The notes beneath the pieces are model-generated. The model was given only the letters and a program-made list of their open reading frames with translations, did no database searches and had not been told where the DNA came from. From contig NC_090171.1 of assembly GCF_017916325.1 (NCBI RefSeq), positions 822,501 through 886,500 on the forward strand: 64,000 nt of DNA. Reading direction: 5' to 3'. The stretch is from Leishmania martiniquensis. Its lineage: Eukaryota; Euglenozoa; Kinetoplastea; Trypanosomatida; Trypanosomatidae. Positions 41,138 to 51,845 of the stretch are shown here, one piece after another. Position 1 is the first letter of the stretch, and each line of letters begins with the position of its first letter. A program made the translations under genes and the position numbers.

Positions 41138-41908
41138 CGTGTCGTGGGCGTTTAAAGGTTGGGGGAAGAGGAGAAGGGCGCTGTGTGTGTGTGTATGGGA
41201 CGGAGGGGATGAATGAGCTGATTTGCTCGCAGGAATGTATCGCAAGAAATCGAGGGCGCGCAAGCTGCCGCCCCTATAGTTGCTGGTGTGTCTAAGGCGC
41301 ATCTAACGTTCACTGCTATGCGATGGAGAGGGGAGGGAGGAAAGGAGGGCTGCCGGTTAGGGACAGCGAGAGGGCAGCCATGGAAAAGTCGTCTGAGATA
41401 TGTACCTGACTCACACATGCGTGGCAGACGTGACGCGGCTCGCCTGGCTCATCGTCTTTCTCGGGTAGCGCCCGCCTTGTGTGTGTGTGTGTGCATGTGT
41501 GCGTGGAGTAATGAGGGGGTGGTGGCGGTGGCTCTGCATACAGCTTCCTGTAGGCTCAATCTTCTCACGTCTTGCGCTCCTCGACTTTCTTCTCTACACT
41601 TTGGCTTTCTGGCGCCACTGCTTTGGCGCGCCGGCACCGGCGTGCGCTGCTCAACGCCCCCACGGACAATGCCGTTGCTTGGTTGTTGTCGATGGTGTGT
41701 TGACGAGTGTCAGGCGCAACAGAAGAGGCCCTCAAACGTCCCTTCTCCCGCCCGCCTGCGGGCCAGCCCACAGATACATATATATATATATAATTTACTT
41801 CCACACGCCACTCGCCCGTGCAGCACGGCGAGGCACGGGCGGCCCTCAGTTCATTGCTGTCGTTTGCGCACTATAGATGAGTACAACCCATACACACACA
41901 CACACACG
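41138..41908. other. Intergenic spacer with CA and TA repeats
   Basis: No gene seen. A long open frame upstream of the GNAT start crosses a TA tract (41777-41792) and a CA tract (41893-41907) and is therefore UTR. Confidence 0.65.
41777..41792. repeat. (TA)n microsatellite
   Basis: About eight TA units, 120 bp upstream of the GNAT ATG. Confidence 0.85.
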
Positions 41909-43018
41909 ATGCTGTCCGAGGAACAGCGGGCGACGCTGCTAAAGTTCTACTCCACCGTAAAGCTTAATGAGGCTCAGCTAGACGAGCTTGCCCAGGCGTA
42001 CTGGGCCGCGACGCGAGAGGAACGGGGGGAGATTGCCAAGGTGTACGCCCACACCTTTGTAGATCCAACCTTTGTGCAACGACTAATCTTCTTCCACGAT
42101 TATCATATGTTTCACACGGCGGCCGGCCCAGACTCCTCGGCACCTGCCAGGGCAGGATGCGCAGGAGCGAGCTCCTCCTTTGCAGGTCAGCAGAGCGACA
42201 GCTCTTCTCTCATGGCCAGCCGCACGTCGTTTTCTACTGTGGGAAGCCCGACGGCGGTCGCAAGCCAAGCGCCACGCCGCACACACGCCCAGCGCTTGCT
42301 CCGCTCCACGATTCAAGAGCACTTTCCGAAGCTCACCGGCCCTGGCCCGTTTGCGTTGCAATTCGGGTGTGTGCAGTCCGAGAAGGCTCGCGAAGAGGTG
42401 ATCGAGTTGTACGCTTCGCAGTTCCTTCACCCCGACCCGCCCGAGCTGCATCGCATCGTCACATTGCCGAGCAACTTTTCTACCCGCACGCGCAAGCGCA
42501 TAAGCGGCTCGTACTCTTGGTACTTGCGCTGCCTGGCCACGCAGGAGATCGTCTGCGCCGTCACTGTATCGGTGCATCAGCAGGAGACCATAAGGTTTGC
42601 CGAGATGCCACTGTTTGCGACGGGTGTCGGGTACAAAAAGAACGGCTTTGGCCGACTCCTGAACGCGGCGCTGTTGGACTGGTGCGCGGATGTGGGACTG
42701 GAGTTCCTGATGATTTCGGCTGATGTGCAGGCGATCCCGTTCTGGCGCCACTTGGGCTATCGCGCTATGACGCGCGGGGAGAAGAACCGAATTGACTTCT
42801 TTTACCAGCATGACTGCTGCAAGTTTAAGGATGCCGAGACCATGATTGGCTACTGCGTAGCCGAGAGAAGAAGCGGCGGCAGTGACGCCGGTGGCACGCG
42901 TCGCCGGGACGTCAAGAGCGGTGGATCGGAGGAGGTGCTGCATAGGAGCGTCGCGCAGGTTCTGGCGCAGCTCCCTCGCTTTGTCTTGCAGGGTCCCGCC
43001 AAGCTGCCGACTGAATAG
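41909..43018 (+). CDS. GNAT-family N-acetyltransferase
   Basis: A 369-aa protein. The C-terminal half carries a GNAT fold: strand ATQEIVCAVTVSVHQQ near residue 211, strand RFAEMPLFATGVGYKKNGFG near 230 in which the last residues form the acetyl-CoA pyrophosphate-binding loop, helix RLLNAALLDWCADVG, strand EFLMISADV, and FWRHLGYRAM, the usual C-terminal signature. The N-terminal 70 residues are helical (LLKFYSTVKLNEAQLDELAQ), followed by a Ser/Ala-rich linker. The C-terminal 50 residues are basic and Gly-rich. The substrate is unknown; both a histone-type and a general protein acetyltransferase are possible. The ATG at 41909 directly follows a CA repeat, and the upstream in-frame extension is rejected. 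Confidence 0.85.
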   Translation: MLSEEQRATLLKFYSTVKLNEAQLDELAQAYWAATREERGEIAKVYAHTFVDPTFVQRLIFFHDYHMFHTAAGPDSSAPARAGCAGASSSFAGQQSDSSSLMASRTSFSTVGSPTAVASQAPRRTHAQRLLRSTIQEHFPKLTGPGPFALQFGCVQSEKAREEVIELYASQFLHPDPPELHRIVTLPSNFSTRTRKRISGSYSWYLRCLATQEIVCAVTVSVHQQETIRFAEMPLFATGVGYKKNGFGRLLNAALLDWCADVGLEFLMISADVQAIPFWRHLGYRAMTRGEKNRIDFFYQHDCCKFKDAETMIGYCVAERRSGGSDAGGTRRRDVKSGGSEEVLHRSVAQVLAQLPRFVLQGPAKLPTE

Positions 43019-44526
43019 GCGGTGCTTTGGAGGAAAGCGATGCTGAGAGATGAAAAAGGGTGCGTCCACGAAGAGGCATCATGACACGCAGTCCCAGAGG
43101 GCGACGGATCGCAGAGCCTTTGAGGCAGTGCGTGATTGCCCTTTGGTGGTGGAGCTGATGTGGCTGCTGTGCCTCTTCCTCTTTTTTTTTCCGCTTCGAT
43201 TTCTCAGCGCTCTTTGTGTGGCATAGCAACTTGTGCATGGTGCACGCGCAGAGCTGAAACCGCTATGCTTCACCTTAACATGGAACAGGTCCGACAAAGG
43301 GGGCACACACACACACGCACACAAGCGCATCATCAGCAATGGCGACAGGGGTGCGGAAACAGATCAGCTGTGAATCGGCGCTTTCGGCTTCGAGGGCGGC
43401 GAAGGAAGGAAGAGAAAATACAAAACATTAGAAAAGGGCACACACCGCGTGATGTGCGAGTGTGTGTGTTTTCGGAGTGTAGGCCAGCTGCATCGCTACA
43501 TCCCTGCCCCTCCCTCCCCACCACCACCTCACCCCGCTCTATCGCCTTCCTTCACAAATTCCTGCCACTCACTCCGCGCATCCCCCTCTCTCTTCCTCCT
43601 CTTTTTTCTTTCTATCTTCACAGAAACTTTCCTCTTCACGTCTCAGCAGTCACTGCCCGTCTCTGTCCTCCTCTACGAGTACACGTACGCAGAGAGAGTG
43701 AGAGCCGCGTACCAGCGCCCCGCGCATCCCTCGCTTCCCCGACTGTTCTTAATTCAGTCCAAGCGGCTGTGGAGAGGCGTTGGTGTCCGTCGGCTTCGTA
43801 GCCTTTCCTCTGTCGGTGTCGCCTGAACCTCTTCTTCCCACCGCCCTCGTCCCTCTCACTCTGTGTCCTGTTCTCCTCCTATTACTTAGAGTTGGCTCTC
43901 ATAAAGTAAGCTGCGCACTTCTCTCCGTCGGTTGTTGGCTGGCGCGCGCGCTGGCGCATACGTGTGTCTTTGCCCTCTTTTTCTGTTGCGTTCTGTTTCC
44001 GTTTCTTTCCACCCTCGGCCCCCCTTCCCCATCCGCCTCGGTACGGGCTGTTCCTCATTAACTCTCTGCCTCGCCTCTCACCCTCCCGCTCACTACCCTT
44101 TCAATTTCGCCGTTTTCTTCGGCTCTCGGCTCCTCTTGACGAGTCTGTGGCTCTTCTCCTTCGCACCCCTTTAGCGCCCCCCTCCCCCCTGCTGCGTTCT
44201 CCACATCGGCTGCGCTTCAGCGAACACATTCTTTCATGTCAAAAAGAAGAAGGCTGTGCAGTAGCACGTGTGCGTGAGTGAGTGGGCTTGTTTTGGTTTC
44301 TCTGTGTGTGTGTATCCGCCGCTTTGTGTTTCCAAGAGTGGCTCGCGCCGTTGCCGTAATTGTGGCCTCCCTCTCAACTGCTTATGTGACGCAACGCAGT
44401 GGTGTCACGAGCGGCCGCCCCCCCTCCACACACACACACACATAAACGCACACACGCGACCGCTTTTTGGTTCCCCCCTCTTTCTATATCGCCGTCCCAC
44501 GCACCCGTGAGATTTTCCTCGCAGCC
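43019..44526. other. Intergenic spacer
   Basis: No gene seen. Rich in C/T tracts from about 43500, and a CA tract at 44428-44442 precedes the DnaJ gene. Confidence 0.6.
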
Positions 44527-45387
44527 ATGAACGCAATGACAGATGCAGATGTTGTGCAGTACGTGCTGCAGAACAAGAGCAACTACTACAAGGTGCTCAT
44601 GGTAGAAAGAGACGCCACGGAGGCACACATCAAAGCCGCCTACAAAAAAATGGCGCTCAAGTGCCACCCAGACAAGAATAAGCACAAGCAGGCAGCTGAC
44701 GCCTTCAAATTGGTCGGTACGGCGCATGCAACGCTATCGGACGCCGCCAAGCGCAGCATTTACGATCGGCATGGAGAGGAGGGCGTGCAGCGGCACGAAA
44801 GCGGCGGTGCGCGTCGGTCCTCCAACGGCGCGGGTATGTATCGCCGCCGTCCAGCCGGGCAGCGTGACTTCTTCGAAGAGTTCTTCTTTGGCAACGTACA
44901 CCAGGCGAATGGGAACGGATCGTACCCCGGCGCCGGTGGCGCACAATTCCACACGGAGGTGAACATCAATCCCAATGTGCTACTCTTCGTTCCCTTAATG
45001 GTTTTCCTGCTCGTGGCGATGCTCTTGTCGAGCTCCTACACTGACGTCGACGCGTCTAACCCGCTGTTCGGCGGCAGTCTCCGTGGCGCTGGCACGTCTG
45101 GCTCTTCCTTTAGCTTTACGGCCTCGCACAGCGAGGGCTTCATTGTGCAACGCACAACGTCCCTGTATGGGCTGCGGGTGCCGTTCTACACGACGCCCCG
45201 TATGTCGGAAATGATGGACCGGCGAAAGGAGGTGTACTTGTCGATGGAGCAGAAGGTACTGGAGAGTTGGCGGGACTCGTTAGGCCGTCGCTGCGAGGCG
45301 GAGTTGCTCAAGTACCGCTCGCGCGGCCGCAACGAGGTACCGCCGATGTGCACCGATTATCAGCACTTCCGCCGAGCACTTGGTTGA
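44527..45387 (+). CDS. ER-type membrane J-domain protein (DnaJ-TM-DUF1977)
   Basis: A 286-aa protein with three parts. Residues about 18-88 form a J domain with the HPD motif (KCHPDKNKHKQAADAFKLVG), needed to stimulate HSP70 ATPase. Residues about 118-128 (RDFFEEFFFGN) resemble the short FF-rich segment after the J domain. Residues about 155-173 (VLLFVPLMVFLLVAMLLSSS) form one transmembrane helix. The C-terminal 110 residues (SLYGLRVPFYTTPRMSEMMD then a helix with ESWRDSLGRRCEAELL) follow the DUF1977 pattern of DNAJB12/DNAJB14-type proteins, which sit in the ER membrane with the J domain in the cytosol and help membrane-protein quality control. There is no Cys-rich zinc domain. The ATG at 44527 is taken because upstream codons come from the pyrimidine-rich flank. 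Confidence 0.9.
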   Translation: MNAMTDADVVQYVLQNKSNYYKVLMVERDATEAHIKAAYKKMALKCHPDKNKHKQAADAFKLVGTAHATLSDAAKRSIYDRHGEEGVQRHESGGARRSSNGAGMYRRRPAGQRDFFEEFFFGNVHQANGNGSYPGAGGAQFHTEVNINPNVLLFVPLMVFLLVAMLLSSSYTDVDASNPLFGGSLRGAGTSGSSFSFTASHSEGFIVQRTTSLYGLRVPFYTTPRMSEMMDRRKEVYLSMEQKVLESWRDSLGRRCEAELLKYRSRGRNEVPPMCTDYQHFRRALG

Positions 45388-47350
45388 GTCGACTTCCTCC
45401 CCACAGACGCACACACTTACACACACACACACACACACACCAAATCATCGCCACCAGCTCTCTCTCTCTCTCTCCTTTCATCAGGGGGCGAAAAGTTGCG
45501 GGAAGCCCCCCCCAAGAGGTTGGCGAGAACAGAGGCTGAGGGCGAGCGGCGCACCGCTGGCGTTGTGGCATCTGCTTGAAAAAGGAGGAGGGGGGCTGAA
45601 AAGGTATGTGAGACAGAGAGGAAAGAAATATTTTAACGACGGATCCTGCAGAGAGGGATGCGTCGAGGAGGCGAGTGAGTCGCAAACGACTGAGGGCATA
45701 CGAGGAAGGGAGGGAGGGGGTGGCGAGGGGCGCCTCCATGCCAAGCGCCTGGCACGAAGAAGGTTCTGCGCGTGTGTGTACATGTCTGCAAGTGTACTAC
45801 CCCAGCGCTGTTCTCTGTCGCGTCCCCTCCTGAATCCCTCGCGCGTGGTCTGCGTTCTTCTGGATGCGTGCGTCTGTTGCTAACGCGTATACGTCGCCCC
45901 CTATGCGACGGAGGACGCGTGTGTTGCCCCTGCCTCGTCTCTTTTGATTTTGCTTCTCTCCTCCTCCCTCCCTTTCGCTTCGCCGCTCGCGCTCGCGCGG
46001 AGGGCGACTGGGCTCATGAGGTTGCCATGCAGTCTTCGTGCTTTCCCTTGCTCAATTCCACACCGTCGTTGTGCCCTCTTGCAATGCGTGTGCGATGGGT
46101 ATGAGCCATTCCGCTGCTTTCTCTTCGCATCCCGTCTACCCTCGGCTGCTTTTTTTCTGCGGCGTTTTCCTTGTGTATTGCCCGTTTCTTTGGCGCTCTC
46201 ACATGCGGATTTCTCTGAGCTGAAGCAGCGATGCTGCGGCGGGGTCAGCCGAAACACAAGACGCAAGTGCACCCTGCGCCTCTCTCTCTCACCAGCACGC
46301 TTATCTGGAAGGATGCGGGAGGCCCCTTTCGTGAGAGCACGCCATCCTCTTCTTCCCCCTCTACACCGTTTCACTTTCTATTGTTCCCATTGCGTCGTCG
46401 CTCGCCGCTTTTCTTCTTCTGGGCCTCTTTGTGCCCTCTCTATTTTGTGGGCCTCTTATGAGTGCGCTCGTTGCAACCTCGCCCTTTTCTATGTCGCTCT
46501 CTCCACTTCCTGCGGATTCTTGCCGCTGTTGTCATGGCCGCGTTGCGTCTCCGCATCATTGGCGGGGCTCTCTCTCTCTCCCTCTTTGGGTGTACTCGGA
46601 CGCATTTTTTTCTCAGGGTGGGCGCTTCCCTCGCCGCTGTACGGTGTTGTTCTCTTCCACCCCATCGCTGCCGCTGTGCCTGTCGTTCGCGGAGCGTCCC
46701 TCTGCATTTGGCTGCGCATGTGTATGCGCTTGTGTGCCGGTGTTTCTCCGCCAGACCCCTTTCCCCCTCCCACTCCTTTAAGGGCGCCTCGCTCATTCTC
46801 GTGTGTGCGGCAGTGCTCCCTAAACCCGTCACGCATCACCCCCACCCCCTTTTTTTTCGTTGACCTCTTCAACCCCCCTCAACCGAGACAGACGTAACGA
46901 AAGCAAAGAGAAAGAGGGAAGGAGCGGTTGCTGCGAAGGCGACACGCACACAAAGCAAAAATAAGTAGGGATGCACCCTGAGCGCCGCAACCAAAGCTCG
47001 CGAGTGGTGAAGCGATGGGAGAGTACCTCACCCATAGCAGTCTACCCACCCCACCCCTCTTCGTCGAGTAAAAAGCGCAATGGGCTGCGCACACTCGCAC
47101 GCGCACAAGAAGCGGAGGGAAGGGAAGCACAAAAAGAAGAAAACGAGCCACCACGTGCACCTTCTCTCTTGGGCATTCCGGTGCGCGAGGGGCGCACGAA
47201 GAAGCATTGCTCAGTCGCGCGCTCTCTCTCCCCCTCCTGTCTTCGCGTGACTTCTTCGCATCCATCGATGCCGCCGTAAAAAAATAGAGCTGAGGCTCGA
47301 ACATTTCGTTCGATTACTCAACACGCAGGCGCACAACCTCACGTGGCGTT
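45388..47350. other. Intergenic spacer
   Basis: A CA tract (45419-45440) and CT repeat (45457-45474) follow the DnaJ stop. The rest is pyrimidine-rich, including a 317-codon open frame at 45944-46897 that is Cys/Leu/Ser/Pro-rich and judged non-coding. Confidence 0.6.
45419..45474. repeat. (CA)n followed by (CT)n microsatellites
   Basis: About eleven CA units, a short unique stretch, then about nine CT units, immediately downstream of the J-protein gene. Confidence 0.85.
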
Positions 47351-47366
47351 TACTCCCTCCTCAGGT

Positions 47367-48560
47367 GCATATAACGACGAACTTCGCCCGATGTCGATCT
47401 CTCGGAGCCCTGCAGAGGGCTCTGCAGACCTTCAGCCCCATCGGGGCCCGTAATTTGTGCGTGTCTCCGTCGCCTCTCTGTGTCGTGGCCCCTTTCCCAC
47501 GAACACAGCGAGGGATCCCGAGTGGGATGGGCTAGCGCCACTGTGGTGCCTCGTTGAGCAGGCCGACGCAGCCCGCAAGGGCCGCCACGTTGCCTATTGA
47601 AACTACGGAAAGAGGCCGCGCCAGCGAGCCATGGACTCGTCGCGCTACTGTGATGTGGCGCAAGATATTTTTCCAGGGTGCTTTGTGGGCGCCAACACGA
47701 AAAGCGACGGCGAATGTTTCGCGGCCTGCATGCACTTCTGGCTGCTACCCCCACCCCACCCCCCGGTTGCTTCTCTCAGGTGACTTTGTTTTTAAAGTAA
47801 AAATCTGCAGTCCCCCTCGGCGAATGCGACGCCGATTTCCTTCCTATCAACTTCCTCCGCGTCACCGCGGCCGCCCGCTGCGAAGGCCGAATCTCAGCTT
47901 AGTGCCAAGGAGGCGTTGGCGTCGGCTATCCTACAGAGCAGCGCCGCTGCCTCTGATGGTCACGGGCGACGGTTGCTGAGGCAACAGATCCCTGGGACTG
48001 TACTTCTTTAAGGCGCCCTGCCATGGTGGCAGAGAGGGCAGTGCGTAAATACAGAGCAGTAGTAGCAGGGGGCGTCTGTCATGTGGGACTAAGTGGTGTC
48101 CGTGGTGAGAAGGCCCCATAGGGATGAGAAGTCTGCTCTTTGCGATCCGTTGTCGGCACCATCCAGCGTGCTCCTCTCGCCTTTACTGGTGCTAGACGCA
48201 GACGCGCGACGATATCTCTACCTCCTGATGGTACCGTGCGACAAGGCTACGGCGATAATGTGCGAGGGGTGGTGGTGGAATGGATCGTCATGCTCTGCAG
48301 CCTTGCCGCGGCGAACGCATCGACGTGTTCGCCGACTCCGCTTAGTTTCGGTAGTGTAGCCGACGAGCAGCGGCTGAGACTGGCAACTTAGCCAACAGTA
48401 AGCGCAGCAGAGGTGCGCTTGGGAGGCCACGCAGCACAGCCCTTTTCCAACACCTCTACAGCTGTTTACAAGGAATCTGAGGCGGCGGCACAACAGCGGG
48501 AGATAATGATTCTGCTGAAGCTCAAGCAAAGAAGGCGATCGCCGCTTGCACACGGTCTGC
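47367..48560 (+). pseudogene. Decayed gene of unknown function
   Basis: One frame (47367 to 48011) reads as ordinary protein over about 640 bp but is cut by TAA at 47451, TGA at 47598, TGA at 47781 and TAA at 47793. Protein-like segments include EWDGLAPLWCLVEQADAARK, YCDVAQDIFPGCFVGANTKS and AKEALASAILQSSAAASDGH. From 48140 a second frame continues with YGDNVRGVVVEWIVMLC and, after TAG at 48389, with STAVYKESEAAAQQREIMIL to about 48560. The stretch IFPGCFVGA faintly recalls the start of dual-specificity phosphatase domains, but the catalytic CxxxxxR loop is not visible, so I make no family call. It is probably a gene lost in this lineage. Confidence 0.5.
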
Positions 48561-49454
48561 GTCGTGCTGCTCTCACGCGCTTAGGCGAATGCACGTATGC
48601 AACTGAAAACTGTATGCCCGCGAACGCACGTGGCTTTGACACGCAGGGCATTGCACGCTGCCGTCGGAGAAACGCCCTCACCCCCCTTCCTCCTTTCTTC
48701 CTCCAGGCGGGGGTAGTGTCCTCTCCACGCCCGAAAAGAAGCACAACGGGAGGGCGGGCTCCTCTCTCTTCCGTGTTGGTAAAGCGGTGATGCGGAGAGG
48801 TGTGTAAGCCCGGATACTGCACTGTTCGCTCCCCAGAGTCAGCCGCTTTTCGCCGAGCCCTGCTAGTGGCTTTGGAACGTACTGTCTCCCCATACTTCTC
48901 TGGGCTCTGTCATCGCTACTAAACAGTGCTTCCGCCCCCCTCTCTCCGCTCTTCCTTCCAAACCAGCTGGAGGATCTCTGTTGTGCATCTTTCTGGTGCT
49001 GCGGAAACGTCCTCGTCCTTTGTAGGGCATTTCATTAGGCGAGCGAGAGTTGCATAACAGGCAGAGTTTAACTTTCGCGGAGAGAGGCGATCTTGAGCCA
49101 TCGCCGTTTCTCTACCCCAGCCTACGCCTCCCCCGCGCGAGTGCTTGCGTGGGTCGCGACGAGAGCTGCGTACGCAACGCACAGCGGCCCACTCGCTCGA
49201 GAAGACAGCGGCCATAAAATCCCCAGCGCACGCACCCATAGATACGCATACTTCACATTGGTGAACACAAAGACTGCCTCTCTCGCACACGTACTTCGGC
49301 GCGCGCATACACACACGCACACACACACAGTCGCACTGGCGCTCACCAAAATGTATCAAGAGGGCCACTGGTGCTCCGTCTCCATCCGTATCTCGTCCCC
49401 TCTCTTCTCTACTCGCACTCACTGCAGCACGGGCGTCCCGTGTGGCTCATCAGG
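48561..49454. other. 5' flank of the 796-aa ORF
   Basis: Mixed spacer with a CA tract at about 49307-49330. It may include the 3' end of the decayed gene (open to about 48790). No intact gene seen. Confidence 0.5.
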
Positions 49455-51845
49455 ATGCCCCTTTCGCCGTTTATACGCCCTCTTTCCCCGCTGCAGACGC
49501 AGTCTGCCCCTTTACTGCCAGAGCCGTGCTCTCTCACCGACGTCTTTCTCCGGCCTCTTCCTGTGGAGACGTCGGGGTCTCCTGCCAGTGCGTGGAATCA
49601 CGGTACATCTTCTGCTCCTATGTCTGCAGCAGCGGCCCTAGAGCTGAGATGTGGTGGCCAAGAAGCGCGTCTCTCTGCGGGTGGCGCGGCCAACTCACCT
49701 CTCGTGACCACGGCAGCGCCGGCACCACCTCCGCTGCGGACTCAAGCACTGGCGCCCACGTTTCACAGCATGGTGGGGAATGTGCTAAGTGTGGAGATGC
49801 TTCGAGACAGCGACAACGCCCAGCTCCAGAGGAACTTTCAGCAGCACACAGCTGCAGAGGCTTTGCGGTCTACTTCGAATAGTACCGCTGCTCGCACCGG
49901 GTCGCGCCTTGGCAGCGGCGCAGTCACCGCTCAAGTGCTCTCCATAGATGACACAGGTGAATTCAGACCTCTGCAGCACGCGCTGCTCCCCAGTCCCGCA
50001 TACTCGTCATCTGTCCACCCCTACGCCAGCGCCGCAACGGCGTGCACATGTGCGGTGCATAGCAAGCGCGCTGATGAGCCGCCGCCTGCTGCCTCGCCAT
50101 TATCGCTCTTGAATTCTTCGGCAACGACGGCGGTGTCGGGAGCACAGCCATCTTGTGGCACCGCAATCTTGCGCCGATGCTCGCCTGTCGACGTAACGGA
50201 CCAAAAGGAACCCTATCGCTCGCATCTGGTAGCGCAGAGGCAGCTGCGCCGCGCACCATCCCAGCCCCTCTTTGAACGGTCAGCCCACAGCAGAAAAGAG
50301 GCCGCGTCCCCTACGTTGTCGCTCTTGTCATGCGGCCGTGGTCCAACTGCTGTTGGGAGCGTTGAAGTGGATCGGTGCCAGCCTTATGCCAACGTGCCGT
50401 TAACTGCGCCGGCGGCGTGCTGCCACGGCGCTGCCGCGAGTGATCACACCGATCGCTTCGGCACGGTCTCGATCGAGGCGTGTCTTGCCGAGGGCAAGGA
50501 CGGCGAATCCGCAGCGATCAGCAGCTCCACTGGCAGCCGCACGAGGGTATCAAAGGCGCGAGTCGTTTCCGCAGTTGTACGCTCAGCACTGTCGTCTGCC
50601 CGCACAGGAGCACTCGAGGAGAGAGAGGCGGCCGCTTCTACGGCACTGCCCCGCCGCTCCCCTCACTGCCCTTCTATTGACAGTAACGGAGAGGAAAACA
50701 CAGCAGACGAGGCTGAAGAGGCGGAGAAATTTTTCGACTCACCACACGACCTTTCAAAAAAGACACCCGAAAGAATGCAGCCAGAGCTGGTCGCTAGGCT
50801 CTGGCGAAAGACCGCGCCAGGAAAGCAAAGGATGGCCACCAGAAGCGCACCACGGACTCCAAGGTCCTCTGGTGGTATTGTCAGTGCGCCGGATACTGGT
50901 GCAGCAGCCTCAGCGGCTGACGAGCCTTATCTGCCGCGCTACGTCTATCCGGCCTTGGAAGAGTGCCGCCGCTTGCTGGAAGAGATCCGCATCGCTAGTC
51001 CGTTGCTGCGTCGCTGCCTCACCCCACCGCGGCCACTGGAGGGCTCCTGGGATGGAGACGGTGCTGCCACTGTGGCTTCGGCTCCATTTGCGTCCTCGCC
51101 AGCAGGCGTGCCATCAAACGACACTCCTGCGCCAACACAGCGCAGCCCCATTGCCTCTCACACTGCAGCCACCACCGCCGCGGTGCCACGACGGCCAGGG
51201 GCGCTTGCGCCAAGGCCTGATGCGCGCCGTCTCTACCAGTGGGACGCGGCGACCGCGTCGGAGGACCTCTCATTTATGTGTGGGCCGTTTCAGCAGTCAC
51301 AGGAGCGCTTCGCCACCTCTGTGGCCCGTCAACTGCAGCGCCTGCAAGCCGTCGGAGCGCGCCTCTATGGCAAGACTCATGATACATGGGCTCCTCCGGG
51401 AAAGGTGCAGGTGTCCTCGAGGCAGAGTCGGTCGTTGATTTCTTCCGGACCCTTGACCTCCTCCTGGGGCACTGCGGATCCCGATTTCGATGTCGACACG
51501 CACAACCGTGGGGACGCCAGCATCAAAGAGTCACCTTCTAAGCGCCTGCGGCGGCTCTTGCGCGAGACAGAGGCGGCGTTGCCGTCCTTGCTAGGGCGCG
51601 AAGTAGAGCCGCCGCTCCCCGCTACCCCCACCGCTATTTCGACAACTTCCCTCCCTTCCACTATCAACCATGCTCACGGGAGCAGTGATGGCTGCGCTGA
51701 CCGCGCGCATCGCAATGCCCTCGCGGCTCGTGCACCCGGCGTGTCCATGACGTCCATGGAGAGCAGGTTTCCATTTGCAGAGATCTCCCGCTCTTTGGCA
51801 CCAGCCCGGCCACCGATATCATCGCCCCTCCCTTATCACAAGTAA
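49455..51845 (+). CDS. Hypothetical protein, Ser/Ala-rich (796 aa)
   Basis: A long GC3-rich frame with no recognised domain. Most of it is low-complexity and probably disordered. More structured blocks are near residues 490-520 (YVYPALEECRRLLEEIRIAS), near 595-640 (DLSFMCGPFQQSQERFATSV then ARQLQRLQAVGARLYGK) and near 690-715 (SKRLRRLLRETEAALPSLLG). The first ATG in this frame is at 49455. The frame is open upstream to a GTG at 49371, but that part lies against a CA-rich flank and is treated as UTR; a later start near the MSAAAA segment (49620) is also possible. No signal peptide or membrane helix is evident. Cellular role unknown. Confidence 0.7.
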   Translation: MPLSPFIRPLSPLQTQSAPLLPEPCSLTDVFLRPLPVETSGSPASAWNHGTSSAPMSAAAALELRCGGQEARLSAGGAANSPLVTTAAPAPPPLRTQALAPTFHSMVGNVLSVEMLRDSDNAQLQRNFQQHTAAEALRSTSNSTAARTGSRLGSGAVTAQVLSIDDTGEFRPLQHALLPSPAYSSSVHPYASAATACTCAVHSKRADEPPPAASPLSLLNSSATTAVSGAQPSCGTAILRRCSPVDVTDQKEPYRSHLVAQRQLRRAPSQPLFERSAHSRKEAASPTLSLLSCGRGPTAVGSVEVDRCQPYANVPLTAPAACCHGAAASDHTDRFGTVSIEACLAEGKDGESAAISSSTGSRTRVSKARVVSAVVRSALSSARTGALEEREAAASTALPRRSPHCPSIDSNGEENTADEAEEAEKFFDSPHDLSKKTPERMQPELVARLWRKTAPGKQRMATRSAPRTPRSSGGIVSAPDTGAAASAADEPYLPRYVYPALEECRRLLEEIRIASPLLRRCLTPPRPLEGSWDGDGAATVASAPFASSPAGVPSNDTPAPTQRSPIASHTAATTAAVPRRPGALAPRPDARRLYQWDAATASEDLSFMCGPFQQSQERFATSVARQLQRLQAVGARLYGKTHDTWAPPGKVQVSSRQSRSLISSGPLTSSWGTADPDFDVDTHNRGDASIKESPSKRLRRLLRETEAALPSLLGREVEPPLPATPTAISTTSLPSTINHAHGSSDGCADRAHRNALAARAPGVSMTSMESRFPFAEISRSLAPARPPISSPLPYHK

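Noticed and set aside
41288..41908. N-terminal extension of the GNAT protein
   Set aside because: The added 207 codons cross CA and TA microsatellites and have no GNAT similarity.
45944..46897. 317-codon plus-strand ORF
   Set aside because: It is low-complexity (Cys, Leu, Ser, Pro) and follows from pyrimidine-rich sequence; no codon bias like the real genes.
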